From JAGWAJ01 sp026707615 (GTDB lineage: Bacteria; Acidobacteriota; Vicinamibacteria; Vicinamibacterales; UBA8438): a DNA stretch of 64,000 bases. The position numbers were made by a program, and so were the translations under genes. This document shows positions 52,351 through 61,336 of the stretch, piece by piece (position 1 is the first letter of the stretch; every line of letters starts with the position of its first letter). The stretch is taken from positions 2,232,001 through 2,296,000 of the forward strand of contig CBDBMW010000012.1 in assembly GCA_965207595.1 (NCBI GenBank). Reading direction: 5' to 3'. Below the pieces are notes generated by a model. That model did no database searches and was not told the DNA's origin. It saw only the letters and a program-made list of their open reading frames with translations.

Positions 52351-52874
52351 TCCAGGCCCGGCTGGGCCCTGATGCCCTGCTCCCGAAACGGGTGCTTCAC
52401 CTCGCGCATCTCCGTCACGAGGTCGGCGAACCCGATCAGTCCTTCCGGGGCGTTGCGGCCGGTGATGATCACGTGCAGCATGTGCGGCCTGGCGCGCAGG
52501 GTGTCGAGCACCTCGTCCACCGGAATCCAGCCGTAGTGCAGCGGATAGGTGAACTCGTCGAGGACGATGACGTCGTGATCGTCCGCGAGAAGCGCCTCCC
52601 GGCAGTGCTCCCATTGCTCGCGCGCCAGGGCCCGCGTGCGGTCCATGTCCTTCGACAGCCACGTGAAGCCGTCGCCGAGGGCCGACCAGGGGATGTCGAG
52701 CTTCTCGGCCGCGCGGCTCTCGCCGAACCGGGACCCGGTGTGCTTGAGAAACTGGAACACCCGCACGCGCATCCCGCGCCCCCAGGCACGGAACAGCACC
52801 CCGAGGGCCGCCGTGGTCTTCCCCTTGCCGTTCCCGGTGTTGACGACGACGAGTCCCTTGCGTTCCTTCGCCAT
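52344..52874 (-). CDS. cobO: Cob(I)yrinic acid a,c-diamide adenosyltransferase (CobO type)
   Basis: 176 residues. P-loop VVNTGNGKGKTTAALG, RVFQFLKHTGSRFGE, VIVLDEFTYPLHYGWI, HVIITGRNAPEGLIGFADLVTEM; full-length CobA/CobO/BtuR fold. It attaches the adenosyl group to corrinoids. Convergent with cobQ (31-bp gap). Confidence 0.95.
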   Translation of the reverse strand: MAKERKGLVVVNTGNGKGKTTAALGVLFRAWGRGMRVRVFQFLKHTGSRFGESRAAEKLDIPWSALGDGFTWLSKDMDRTRALAREQWEHCREALLADDHDVIVLDEFTYPLHYGWIPVDEVLDTLRARPHMLHVIITGRNAPEGLIGFADLVTEMREVKHPFREQGIRAQPGLEY

Positions 52875-52931
52875 CGTGTCCGATCCCCCTGATCGGGCGC
52901 CCCGATCGCGCCCTGGCCCCCGCGGGGATGC

Positions 52932-53951
52932 CTACCGCCCTCCGGCCGCCGCCTCGACGGCGTCCGCGAGCCCGCAGTCGTCGTGGGTCGCCGCCACCGG
53001 CCAGCCGCGCGCCTTGAGCTCCGCCACGGCGTTGCCCATGACCACCGGCCGGCCGGCGAACTCCAGCATCTCGAGGTCGTTGAGGTTGTCGCCGACCGCC
53101 ATGACCTCGGCCGGCTCGAGACCCAGGCGGCGGGCCCACGCGGCGAGGCCCGAGCCCTTGGAGCAGCCCCTGGCGATGATGTCGAGGAGCGAGAAGTCGC
53201 GTGCGGGGTACTCGGTGAGCATCGGCGTGACCCGGCCTGCTTCCGGGAGGTCGCGGATCGCCTCGTGCAGCGCCCGCATCTCGGCTACGCTGCCGGTGAA
53301 TCCGACCTGGACGGGGTCGTCGGTCAACGCCTCCTCGATCCGCTCCGCCCGGGTCATGTAGGCCCGGTTCCGCTCGTAGTACCACGCCCGGTTCGGGTTG
53401 CTCCAGTCGATTCCCTCGTAGACGTACTGCCGCGCGCCGGGGCGGTCGAAGATCGCGGCGACCCCCCGATGACGCGGCCGCATCGCCGTCACGACGCCGC
53501 GCGCGATCGCGCGCGGCAGCAGGCGGCAGGCGCGGGTGGCGCCGTCGGTTCCCTTCGTCAGGGCCCCGTTGCTGACGATCAGCGTGCCGTCGCAGGATGT
53601 CGCGTCGCAACCGGGCGCGGCCCCCCGGCCGGGGGCCGGCGCGGGGTTCCCGCCGGGACCGTACCCGTCGGTCGTCGGTCGAACGACTCCCGCGCGCCCG
53701 TGACCGCCCGCAGCCGCGTCCGGTGCCGGCAGTCCGTGAAGCTGGCGGGCGATCGGCATCGCGTGGTGGTAGGCCCGGCCCGTCACCAGCACGACGTGGA
53801 TGCCTCGCTCGACGGCGGCGCGGACGGCGCGCCGGTTGCGTTCGGGGAGGCGGCTGCGACTGTCGAGCAGGGTGCCGTCGATGTCGATGCCGATCAGCCG
53901 AACGCGGGTGCCGGGCGGGACGCCGGCCGGACCGTGGGGCGGCACGGTCAT
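52932..53951 (-). CDS. HAD-superfamily (Cof-like) phosphatase
   Basis: 339 residues. Motif I RLIGIDIDGTLLD, motif II VVLVTGRAYHHA, motif III/IV KGSGLAAWARRLGLEPAEVMAVGDNLNDLEMLEFAGRPVVMGNA, with a type IIB cap between. An unusual Gly/Pro-rich insert (about residues 78-120, TTDGYGPGGNPAPAPGRGAAPG) splits motif II from the cap. Substrate unknown; such enzymes dephosphorylate sugar phosphates or FMN-type compounds. 57 bp upstream of the cobO start on the same strand. Confidence 0.9.
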   Translation of the reverse strand: MTVPPHGPAGVPPGTRVRLIGIDIDGTLLDSRSRLPERNRRAVRAAVERGIHVVLVTGRAYHHAMPIARQLHGLPAPDAAAGGHGRAGVVRPTTDGYGPGGNPAPAPGRGAAPGCDATSCDGTLIVSNGALTKGTDGATRACRLLPRAIARGVVTAMRPRHRGVAAIFDRPGARQYVYEGIDWSNPNRAWYYERNRAYMTRAERIEEALTDDPVQVGFTGSVAEMRALHEAIRDLPEAGRVTPMLTEYPARDFSLLDIIARGCSKGSGLAAWARRLGLEPAEVMAVGDNLNDLEMLEFAGRPVVMGNAVAELKARGWPVAATHDDCGLADAVEAAAGGR

Positions 53952-53982
53952 GGGATGCGGGATCGGCGCGGCGGGGGAACCG

Positions 53983-55236
53983 TCACCGTGCGGCCGGCCC
54001 CGTCGCTTCCGGCTTCCGGGCGTACTTCTCCTCGACGTAATCGTCGATCAGACGCCGGAACGCCTCGGCGAGCTCGTCGTACGAGCCGCGCAGGGTGGTC
54101 GCGTGGCGCCCGTCGACGTAGACCGGACACGTCGGCTCCTCGCCCGTCCCGGGCAGGCTGATGCCGATGTTCGCGGCCTTCGACTCTCCGGGGCCGTTCA
54201 CCACGCAGCCCATCACGGCGACCGTCATCTCCTCGACCCCGTCGTGGGCCGCCTTCCACTGCGGCATCATGCCGCGCACGTAGCCCTGGACCCGCTCCGC
54301 GAGCTCCTGGAACGTGCTGCTCGTCGTCCGGCCGCAGCCGGGGCAGGCGGTCACGCTCGGCGCGAACGACCGCAGGCCGAGCGCCTGCAGCAGCTCGCAC
54401 GCGGCGTAGACCTCCTCGCGACGGTCCCCGTTGGGTCGCGGGGTGAGCGAGACGCGGACGGTGTCGCCGATGCCGTCGTGCAGCAGGACGCCCATCGCCG
54501 ACGCGGACCAGACGAGCCCCTTGACGCCCATCCCCGCCTCGGTGAGCCCGAGATGGAGCGGCTGCGCGGTCTGGCGGGCGAGCGCGCGGTAGATGGCAAC
54601 GAGGTCCGCCGGCCGCGACACCTTGGCGGAGATGATGACCTGGTGCTCGCCGAGGCCGCTCTCGAGGGCGAGCGCGGTCGACTCGACGGCCGAGATGACC
54701 ATGCACTCGTTGACGATCTCCGCCGACGTCATTCCGAGGTCGCGGTCGGTGTTGGCCTGCATCTTCGCCATGACGAGCTCCTGGTTCAGGGAGCCGCCGT
54801 TGACGCCGATGCGGACCGGCTTGCCGTGGTCGCGGGCGACGCGGCAGATGGTCTGGAAGCGCTCGTCCCGCCGCCGGCCCGTCCCGACGTTGCCCGGGTT
54901 GATGCGGTACTTGTCGAGCGCCGCGGCGCAATCGGGGTGGCGCGTGAGCAGCAGGTGCCCGTTGTAGTGGAAGTCGCCGATGAGCGGGGCGGTGCAGCCC
55001 GCGTCGAGCATGCGCCGCTTGATCTCCGGCACGGCGCGCGCGGCGTCGTCCTGGTTGACGGTGACGCGCACGAGCTCGGAGCCGGCCGCCGCGAGCTCGA
55101 TGCACTGCGCCGCCGTCGCCCGGGCGTCGGCCGTGTCGGTCAGGGTCATCGACTGCACGGCGACCGGGGCCCCGCCCCCGATCTGCACGCCCCCGACCGG
55201 GACCGCCGTCGTGCGGCGCGCGCGCGTGACCTGCAT
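53983..55236 (-). CDS. ispG: 4-hydroxy-3-methylbut-2-enyl diphosphate synthase IspG
   Basis: 417 residues, the long bacterial form. VGGVQIGGGAPVAVQSMTLTDT at the start, TIM-barrel motifs RVTVNQ, PLIGDFHYNGHLLL, KYRINPGNVG and the C-terminal iron-sulfur ligands in CPGCGRTT and MGCVVNGPGESKAANIGIS. It is the penultimate MEP-pathway enzyme, complementing dxr at 40 kb. It lies 31 bp from the HAD gene and 4 bp from hemL, all on the minus strand. Confidence 0.96.
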   Translation of the reverse strand: MQVTRARRTTAVPVGGVQIGGGAPVAVQSMTLTDTADARATAAQCIELAAAGSELVRVTVNQDDAARAVPEIKRRMLDAGCTAPLIGDFHYNGHLLLTRHPDCAAALDKYRINPGNVGTGRRRDERFQTICRVARDHGKPVRIGVNGGSLNQELVMAKMQANTDRDLGMTSAEIVNECMVISAVESTALALESGLGEHQVIISAKVSRPADLVAIYRALARQTAQPLHLGLTEAGMGVKGLVWSASAMGVLLHDGIGDTVRVSLTPRPNGDRREEVYAACELLQALGLRSFAPSVTACPGCGRTTSSTFQELAERVQGYVRGMMPQWKAAHDGVEEMTVAVMGCVVNGPGESKAANIGISLPGTGEEPTCPVYVDGRHATTLRGSYDELAEAFRRLIDDYVEEKYARKPEATGPAAR

Positions 55237-55240
55237 CGGG

Positions 55241-56596
55241 CTACGAATCCGCTCCGCGCGGCTTGCGGTGCGGGCGCTCGCGCCGGGGACGCCCGACCGG
55301 CCCGTCCGGGCGCGCCAGCGCGCGGAGCGCCTGGTCGGCGGCGCGGAGCGTCCGGTCGACGTCGCGCTCGGTGTGCGCGGCCGACAGGAACCACCCCTCG
55401 AACTGCGACGGGGGCGGATAGACGCCGCGCGCGAGCAGGCCGTGGAAGAACGCGCCGTAGGCGGCCGTGTCGGCCGCCGTCGCCGACGCGTAGTCCGTCA
55501 CCGGCCCGGGATGGAAGAAGGGCGTGAGCACGGAGCCGGCCACGTTCACCGTGAGCGGCACGCCGGCGGCCGCGGCGGCGGCCCGCAACCCGTCCGCGAG
55601 GCGGGCGCCGAGCGCCGCCAGGCGGCGGTAGAGCGCGGCCGACAGGTTCGAGAGCGCCCAGATGCCCGCCGTCATCGCCAGCGGGTTCCCCGACAGGGTC
55701 CCCGCCTGGTAGACGGGTCCGGCGGGCGACATGCGATCCATCAGGTCGGCCCGCCCGCCGTACGCCCCGACGGGAAGTCCGCCGCCGATGATCTTGCCCA
55801 GGCAGGTCAGGTCGGGCCGCATGCCGTGCACCGCCTGCGCGCCGCCCTTCGCGGCCCGGAAGCCCGAGATCACCTCGTCGAAGATCAGCAGCGTCTCGTG
55901 CTCGTCGCACGCCGCGCGCAACCCGGGCAGGAACCCGTCGGCGGGGGGCACGACGCCCATGTTGCCGGCCACCGGCTCGACGATGACGGCGGCGATGCGC
56001 CCGCGGTGCGCGCGCAGCAGTCGAGCCACCGAGCCGACGTCGTTGTACCTGGCGATCAGGGTGTCCGCCGCGGTTCCCCGGGGGACGCCGGGGCTGGTCG
56101 GCACCCCCAGCGTGGTCGCGCCCGACCCGGCCTGGACGAGGAACGCGTCGCCGTGGCCGTGGTAGCAGCCCGCGAACTTGATGATGCGGTCCCGGCCGGT
56201 CGCGGCCCGCGCCAGCCGGACCGCGCTCATCGTCGCCTCCGTGCCCGAGTTGACGAACCGGACCCGCTCGATCGAGGGCACCAGGCGGCGGACGAGGGAG
56301 CCGAGCTCGACCTCCAGCGCCGTCGGGGCCCCGAAGCTCGTGCCGCGCCGGGCGGCCCGCGCGAGGGCGGCGCCCAGCTCCCGCGGGGCGTGCCCGTGGA
56401 TCAGCGGCCCCCACGACATGACGTAGTCGATGTAGCTTCGCCCGTCGGCGTCGTACAGCCGGGCTCCCCGGGCGCGATCGATGAAGGGCGGCCTGCCGCC
56501 GACCGCCCCGAACGCGCGGACGGGGCTGTCGACGCCGCCGGGCAGCACCTGGCGGGCGCGGGCGAACAGTCGGGTGGAAATCGCGGGTGGTGCCAT
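55241..56596 (-). CDS. hemL: Glutamate-1-semialdehyde 2,1-aminomutase
   Basis: 451 residues from ATG 56596. LFARARQVLPGGVDSPVRAF, VMSWGPLIHGHAP, VNSGTEATMSAVRLARAATGR, FAGCYHGHGDAFL, EPVAGNMGVV, LIFDEVISGFR and the PLP lysine in LGKIIGGGLPVGAYGG. The C-terminal ~25 residues are a basic tail (RRERPHRKPRG). C5-pathway haem precursor synthesis; hemB lies 2 kb away on the same strand. Confidence 0.96.
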   Translation of the reverse strand: MAPPAISTRLFARARQVLPGGVDSPVRAFGAVGGRPPFIDRARGARLYDADGRSYIDYVMSWGPLIHGHAPRELGAALARAARRGTSFGAPTALEVELGSLVRRLVPSIERVRFVNSGTEATMSAVRLARAATGRDRIIKFAGCYHGHGDAFLVQAGSGATTLGVPTSPGVPRGTAADTLIARYNDVGSVARLLRAHRGRIAAVIVEPVAGNMGVVPPADGFLPGLRAACDEHETLLIFDEVISGFRAAKGGAQAVHGMRPDLTCLGKIIGGGLPVGAYGGRADLMDRMSPAGPVYQAGTLSGNPLAMTAGIWALSNLSAALYRRLAALGARLADGLRAAAAAAGVPLTVNVAGSVLTPFFHPGPVTDYASATAADTAAYGAFFHGLLARGVYPPPSQFEGWFLSAAHTERDVDRTLRAADQALRALARPDGPVGRPRRERPHRKPRGADS

Positions 56597-56679
56597 GATC
56601 GGCCGCTGCACCTTACCACGGGCGCGGGAGCCGCGAGCGGGGCGACGGTTGCGATAATGCGCATGGGAGCCGGCGGCCA

Positions 56680-57717
56680 GTGCACGACCCTTGCGATGTC
56701 TGCGGCGCGGCGGATCGGATGACCCCGCGGATCGAAATCGGCGTGGTCGGCCTCGGTCCGGCATGGATCCACCGCTGCGGCGGTTGCGGGTTCCGCCAGG
56801 TCCGGCCTCGACCCCGGCCCGACGACCTGGCGTCGCTCTACGGCGAGGACTACTTCGACCCCGACGCGTCCACGGGGTTCCGCGCGTACGCCGCGCAGCG
56901 CCAGCGCTACGACCGCGAGGGGTACTTCCTCGCGCGCACCCTGCGGCGGCTGGCGCGGCGCGGCCGGCTGCTCGAGGTGGGGTGCGGCCTCGGCTTCCTG
57001 CTCGACGCGCTGGCTCGCGCCACGGACTGGGAGGTCGAAGGAGTCGAGTTGTCCGCGTTCGGCGCCCGTTACGCGCGGGAGCGTTTCGGGGTGATGGTGC
57101 ACCGCGGGATCCTCGAGGCGGTGCGCTACCCGGCGGACCGCTTCGACTTCGTGATCCAGAAGGACCTGCTCGAGCACGTCCGCAATCCCCGACGGCATCT
57201 CGAGGAGACCCGGCGCGTGATGCGTCCGGGCGCGCGGCTGTGGCTGATCACGCCGAACGGCGAGGCGGACGTCCGCCCGCTCGCCAACGCGGCGGCCGCG
57301 CTGGACGCCGATGCCCTGCCCGTTCTCGACCAGGGCCACCTGTCCTTCTTCACGCGGCCGCAGTTGCTGCGCCTGGCGGCCGACAGCGGATTCCGGTGCG
57401 TGCGACTGCGTGCCATCGGCGTTCGGCGCGGGTTGCGGGCGCTGGGCTACCTCCCGGGCGGCGCCCGGGCGCCGGTGCTGACGCGCCACGAGCTGGCGGC
57501 GACGGTTCGGAAGCGGGAGGGGGGCGACGCCGGGTCGGCGGCCGATGCCTACCGGACGCTGGCGGAGGCGATCGACCGGGAGACGGCGCGGCGGCACCGC
57601 CGCCTGCGCGCCTGGACCCCCTACTATCACTACCGGCGCTGGATGAAGGGCATCGATGCGGTCGCAGCCTCGCTGACGGCCGGTCGCGACTTCGAAGTCA
57701 TGCTCGAGAAGGTATGA
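56680..57717 (+). CDS. Class I SAM methyltransferase with N-terminal zinc ribbon
   Basis: 345 residues from GTG 56680. The N-terminus has CDVCGAADR and CGGCGFRQVRPRP (two CxxC), the pattern of Methyltransf_13/23-type sugar or small-molecule methyltransferases. The SAM site is LLEVGCGLGFLLDAL, with VIQKDLLEHVRNPRRHLEETRRVMRPGARLWLITPN. Substrate unknown. A GATAAT box at 56653-56658 precedes it; divergent from hemL. Confidence 0.88.
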   Translation: MHDPCDVCGAADRMTPRIEIGVVGLGPAWIHRCGGCGFRQVRPRPRPDDLASLYGEDYFDPDASTGFRAYAAQRQRYDREGYFLARTLRRLARRGRLLEVGCGLGFLLDALARATDWEVEGVELSAFGARYARERFGVMVHRGILEAVRYPADRFDFVIQKDLLEHVRNPRRHLEETRRVMRPGARLWLITPNGEADVRPLANAAAALDADALPVLDQGHLSFFTRPQLLRLAADSGFRCVRLRAIGVRRGLRALGYLPGGARAPVLTRHELAATVRKREGGDAGSAADAYRTLAEAIDRETARRHRRLRAWTPYYHYRRWMKGIDAVAASLTAGRDFEVMLEKV

Positions 57718-57811
57718 TTTGCGCGGGGTCCGAGCGGGCGCCGGGCACCGCCGGGTGGTCGGACGCGAGGCGGCCGTCGAGAGGCCCGGGCGGAGGAGGG
57801 GGCGCGATCCC

Positions 57812-58279
57812 ATGGTCAGGTCGAAGCGAGACGCGAGCGGTCGGCGGTCGGTGGGAGGGCGTTGCGCCGCGGCGGCCGTCGCGGGGGTGCTGCTGCTCCC
57901 CGCCGTTGCCGCTCGGGGCGAGGAACGCCAGGAGGGCCGCTCCGTGTCCGACGGCGTCTACACCGCGGAACAGGCGGGCCGCGGGCGCCGGGAGTACATC
58001 CAGCACTGCGCGACCTGCCACTCGACCAACCTTCGGGGCGGCGAGATGGCCCCCGGGCTCGTCGGCGACACGTTCCTCGGCGGCTGGTCGGGCGCCACGC
58101 TCTGGGAGCTGTTCGATTTCAGCCTGGCGACGATGCCGCAGGACAATCCGGGGAGCACCAGCCCGGAGGCGATGAACGCCATCCTGGCGTACGTCCTGCG
58201 CGAGAACGGCTACGACCCCGGCGAGGAAGATCTCGCGCTCGACCCTGCCGCCGACGGCGACCCGATCACGATCGACTGA
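57812..58279 (+). CDS. Periplasmic c-type cytochrome (monohaem)
   Basis: 155 residues. ATG 57812 has a GGAGGAGGGG ribosome site upstream. Signal peptide CAAAAVAGVLLLPAVAARG, then one haem motif HCATCH and a cytochrome c fold with GLVGDTFLGGWSGATLWELFDFSLATMPQDNPG (axial Met). C-terminal ESPEAMNAILAYVLRENG-type helix (TSPEAMNAILAYVLRENGY). Resembles the small alcohol/sugar-dehydrogenase-linked cytochromes of Acidobacteria; partner not in the window. Confidence 0.88.
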   Translation: MVRSKRDASGRRSVGGRCAAAAVAGVLLLPAVAARGEERQEGRSVSDGVYTAEQAGRGRREYIQHCATCHSTNLRGGEMAPGLVGDTFLGGWSGATLWELFDFSLATMPQDNPGSTSPEAMNAILAYVLRENGYDPGEEDLALDPAADGDPITID

Positions 58280-58427
58280 TGGCGGAGGCGGGCGCGGCCG
58301 GCGTCCCGAGCAGGGGCTCGAGGTCGCCGCGGAGCCGGGCGCCCGGGCCCCGCCCGGGTTGCGGGGTCCGGGGCGGCGCCGCACCCGCCCTCCCGCACGG
58401 ATGCCGCGGTCCGGCGTGCGATCGCGG

Positions 58428-59468
58428 TCAGCGCGCCAGGACGCGCGCCGCATCGCGGGCGTAGTAGGTGATCAGAATGTCGGCGCCCGCGCGCGCGATG
58501 GCCGTCAGCGCCTCCATCATTGCGCGCTCCTCGTCGATCCAGCCGTTCCGCGCCGCGGCCTTGAGCATCGCGTACTCCCCGCTGACGTGGTAGGCGGCGG
58601 TCGGGTAGCCGAACTCCTGCTTCACGCGCGAGATCACGTCGAGGTAGTGCAGGGCCGGCTTGACCATCACGACGTCGGCGCCCTCCTCGAGGTCGAGCGC
58701 CACCTCGCGCAGCGCCTCCTCCACGTTGGCGGGGTCCATCTGGTGCGTCCGGCGGTCTCCGAACGCGGGCGTCGAGTCCGCCGCGTCGCGGAACGGGCCG
58801 TAGTACGCGGAGCAGTACTTCGCGGCGTACGCCATGATCGCCACGTCCTCGAACCCTCCCTCGTCGAGGGCTTCGCGGATGGCGCCGACCCGCCCGTCCA
58901 TCATGTCCGACGGCGCGACGACGTCCGCCCCCGCCTCCGCGTGCGATACGGCGGCGCGCGCCAGGTGCTCCACGGTGGCGTCGTTCAGGATGTCGTTCCC
59001 GCGTACGATGCCGCAGTGGCCGTGGGACGTGTACTCGCAGAGGCAGACGTCCGTGACGACCAGGACGTCCGGTGCCGCCCGCTTCAGGGCCCGGATCGCC
59101 CGCTGCACGGGCGCCTCGGGGTCCGCGGCCGCGCTGCCCTCGGCGTCCTTCGCCTCGGGCAGGCCGAAGAGAAGGACGGCGCGCACGCCGTCGTCGCGCG
59201 CCGCGGTTGCCTCGCGCACGGCCTCGTCCACCGAGAGCTGGCAGACGCCGGGCATCGACGGCACCTCGCGGCGCACTCCCTCCCCGGCCAGCACGAACAG
59301 GGGCAGCACGAGCGAGTCGGTCGAGAGGCGCGTCTCGCGGACGAGCGCGCGGAGGGCCGGCGAGCGGCGCAGGCGGCGCAGGCGGCGGGTGAGGCCGAGG
59401 CCGGGCGCCGCACCGTCCGGTCCCGGTCCGGGGCGGAAACCGCGATCCTCGGTCGCTGTCGTCGTCAC
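58428..59468 (-). CDS. hemB: Porphobilinogen synthase (delta-aminolevulinate dehydratase)
   Basis: 346 residues. Zinc-site cysteines in TDVCLCEYTSHGHCG, Schiff-base lysines in MAYAAKYCSAYYGPFRDA and VMVKPALHYLD, plus APSDMMDGRVGAIREALD. It condenses two ALA molecules for haem, and here also for corrins. The Cys-rich metal site indicates a zinc-dependent type. Convergent with the cytochrome gene across a 148-bp GC-rich gap in which I see no gene. Confidence 0.97.
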   Translation of the reverse strand: MTTTATEDRGFRPGPGPDGAAPGLGLTRRLRRLRRSPALRALVRETRLSTDSLVLPLFVLAGEGVRREVPSMPGVCQLSVDEAVREATAARDDGVRAVLLFGLPEAKDAEGSAAADPEAPVQRAIRALKRAAPDVLVVTDVCLCEYTSHGHCGIVRGNDILNDATVEHLARAAVSHAEAGADVVAPSDMMDGRVGAIREALDEGGFEDVAIMAYAAKYCSAYYGPFRDAADSTPAFGDRRTHQMDPANVEEALREVALDLEEGADVVMVKPALHYLDVISRVKQEFGYPTAAYHVSGEYAMLKAAARNGWIDEERAMMEALTAIARAGADILITYYARDAARVLAR

Positions 59469-59584
59469 GATTCCAGCCTCCTCTTGCGCGACCGGCCGGT
59501 GGAGTGAACCGGTGCGCTCTCCAGTCTACGGTCTGCGCCGGCGCGGGCGCACGGGAATCCAGGCGATCCGCCGGATCCGGGGAG

Positions 59585-59594
59585 TAGAATCGAG
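59585..59594 (+). promoter_or_regulatory. Putative -10 (TAGAAT-CGAG) of the decarboxylase
   Basis: TAGAATCGAG, 46 bases before the GTG at 59641, in the divergent gap with hemB. Same motif as other boxes in the window; no -35 recognised. Confidence 0.4.
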
Positions 59595-59640
59595 AGAGGC
59601 CGTCGGGACTTGCAGTGCCGCCGCCGGCCCGGACGCCCGC

Positions 59641-61296
59641 GTGAGCGAACCCGCCTACTACGCCCGCCTCGCCCGGATTCGGGAGGCCTTCCCGGCCCCG
59701 GTCTCGGACCGGATGCACGACGCCTACTTCGTCTTCTCCATCCTGCGGGCTCTCGATCTGGTGGACGACATGAAGTCGGAGGTGCCGCTGCTCGGTCAGC
59801 CGCAGGCGCTCGACTATGCGGCCGCGGAGCAGGCGGCGCTGCCCGAGGAAGGGCGGACCGCGGAGGACGTCGCCCGCCTGCTGGTCGGCGCGCTCGAGGG
59901 AATGCCGATCTGGGGGCATCCGCGGACGCAGATCAACGTCGTCCCGCCGTCTTCCATCCCCAGCATCATCGGCTCGCTGCTGCCCGCCATCTACAACCCG
60001 AACCTCGTCTCGGACGACACGTCGTACGGAGTCGCGCTGAAGGAGGCCGCGGTCTCCGCGATGACGGCACGCCTCGTCGGCTACGACCCGGCGCGGTCGG
60101 CCGGCGTGTTCACGTTCGGCGGCACCGGCACGACGCTCTACGGGGCCAAGCTGGGCATCGAGAAGGCGTTCCCGGACGCGATGGACACCGGCCTGCGGGG
60201 AGGCGGGGTCATCCTGGCCTCGGCGCAGAGCCACTACTGCCGCCTGAACGTGGCCGGCTGGCTCGGTCTCGGCGAGCAGAACGTCGTGCAGGTGCCGACC
60301 CACCTGCAGAACGACATCCGCATCGATCGGCTCGAGGCCGCCGCGCGCGCCGCGATCGAGGAGGGCCGGCGCATCGTGGGTCTCGTGGCGACGATGGGCA
60401 CGACCGATGCGTTCGGCATCGACGACCTCGACGCGGTGGTGGACCTCCGCGACCGCCTGGTCGAGGAGCACGGGCTCGACTACCGGCCCCACGTCCACGC
60501 CGACGCGGTCATCGGATGGGCGTGGTCCGTCTTCAACGGGTACGACTTCGAGGAGAACCCGCTCGGGTTCCGCCCGCGCACCGTGCGCGCCCTGGCGGCG
60601 GCCCGCCGCCGCATCGCGAGCCTGCACCGCGCCGACTCGATCGGGATCGACTTCCACAAGACCGGCTTCGCCCCCTACGTATCCAGCCTTTTCCTGGTCC
60701 GCGAGCGCGCCGACCTCGGTCTCCTGGTCCGCGGCCGGGACGAGATGCCGTACCTGTTCCAGAGCGGGGAGCGCCACCCGGGCGTGTACACGCTGGAGAC
60801 GTCCCGGAGCGGAGGCGGGGTGCTCGCCGCCTACGGCAGCCTGCTCCTCCTCGGGCGGGTCGGGCTGCAGGTGGTGCTCGGACACCTGGTGGAGAAGGCC
60901 GAATCGCTGCGCGAGCACCTCGAGGGGCACGAGCCGACGGTGGTGCTCAACGACGACGGCGTCGGGACCGTGACCGTGTTCCGCGTCTACCCGGACGGCG
61001 TCGATACCTGGCGCATCAAGGAACGCGAGCGCACCGACCCCGCCGCCCGGGAGGAGCTCCTGCGCCACAACGACTGCAACCGCCGGCTCTTCCGCTACCT
61101 CTACGACCGGGCGATGGCCGGCAAGGGCGTGCACGTCTCGATGACCGACTGCTACCGGGAGACCGACTACGGCGAGCCGATGGTCGGCCTGAAGAGCTTC
61201 ATCCTCTCGCCCTTCATCGACGAGCGGAACGTCCGCCACCTCGTCGACGACGTGCTGGCCGCCCGCCGCGCGATCCGCGACGGCGGCGACTCCTGA
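59641..61296 (+). CDS. PLP-dependent group II decarboxylase
   Basis: 551 residues from GTG. Fold type I decarboxylase: INVVPPSSIPSIIGSLLPAIYNPN, GVFTFGGTGTTLYGAKLGIEKA, SHYCRLNVAGWLGLGEQNV, VATMGTTDAFGIDDLDAV, VHADAVIGWAWSVF (Asp for PLP nitrogen) and Lys340 in IGIDFHKTGFAPY. Related to glutamate/tyrosine/aspartate decarboxylases; substrate not deducible. The C-terminus (GVHVSMTDCYRETDYGEPMVGLKSFILSPF) is typical of the pyridoxal-decarboxylase subgroup. Followed by the copper-oxygenase gene after 40 bp. Confidence 0.9.
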   Translation: MSEPAYYARLARIREAFPAPVSDRMHDAYFVFSILRALDLVDDMKSEVPLLGQPQALDYAAAEQAALPEEGRTAEDVARLLVGALEGMPIWGHPRTQINVVPPSSIPSIIGSLLPAIYNPNLVSDDTSYGVALKEAAVSAMTARLVGYDPARSAGVFTFGGTGTTLYGAKLGIEKAFPDAMDTGLRGGGVILASAQSHYCRLNVAGWLGLGEQNVVQVPTHLQNDIRIDRLEAAARAAIEEGRRIVGLVATMGTTDAFGIDDLDAVVDLRDRLVEEHGLDYRPHVHADAVIGWAWSVFNGYDFEENPLGFRPRTVRALAAARRRIASLHRADSIGIDFHKTGFAPYVSSLFLVRERADLGLLVRGRDEMPYLFQSGERHPGVYTLETSRSGGGVLAAYGSLLLLGRVGLQVVLGHLVEKAESLREHLEGHEPTVVLNDDGVGTVTVFRVYPDGVDTWRIKERERTDPAAREELLRHNDCNRRLFRYLYDRAMAGKGVHVSMTDCYRETDYGEPMVGLKSFILSPFIDERNVRHLVDDVLAARRAIRDGGDS

Positions 61297-61336
61297 TAGA
61301 GTCCCCGAGACGGTCTGCGTTCCTGGGAGGAACCGA

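Noticed and set aside
58280..58427. GC-rich inverted repeats between the cytochrome gene and hemB
   Set aside because: Several short GC palindromes occur, but none forms a convincing terminator with a T-run; likely compositional.
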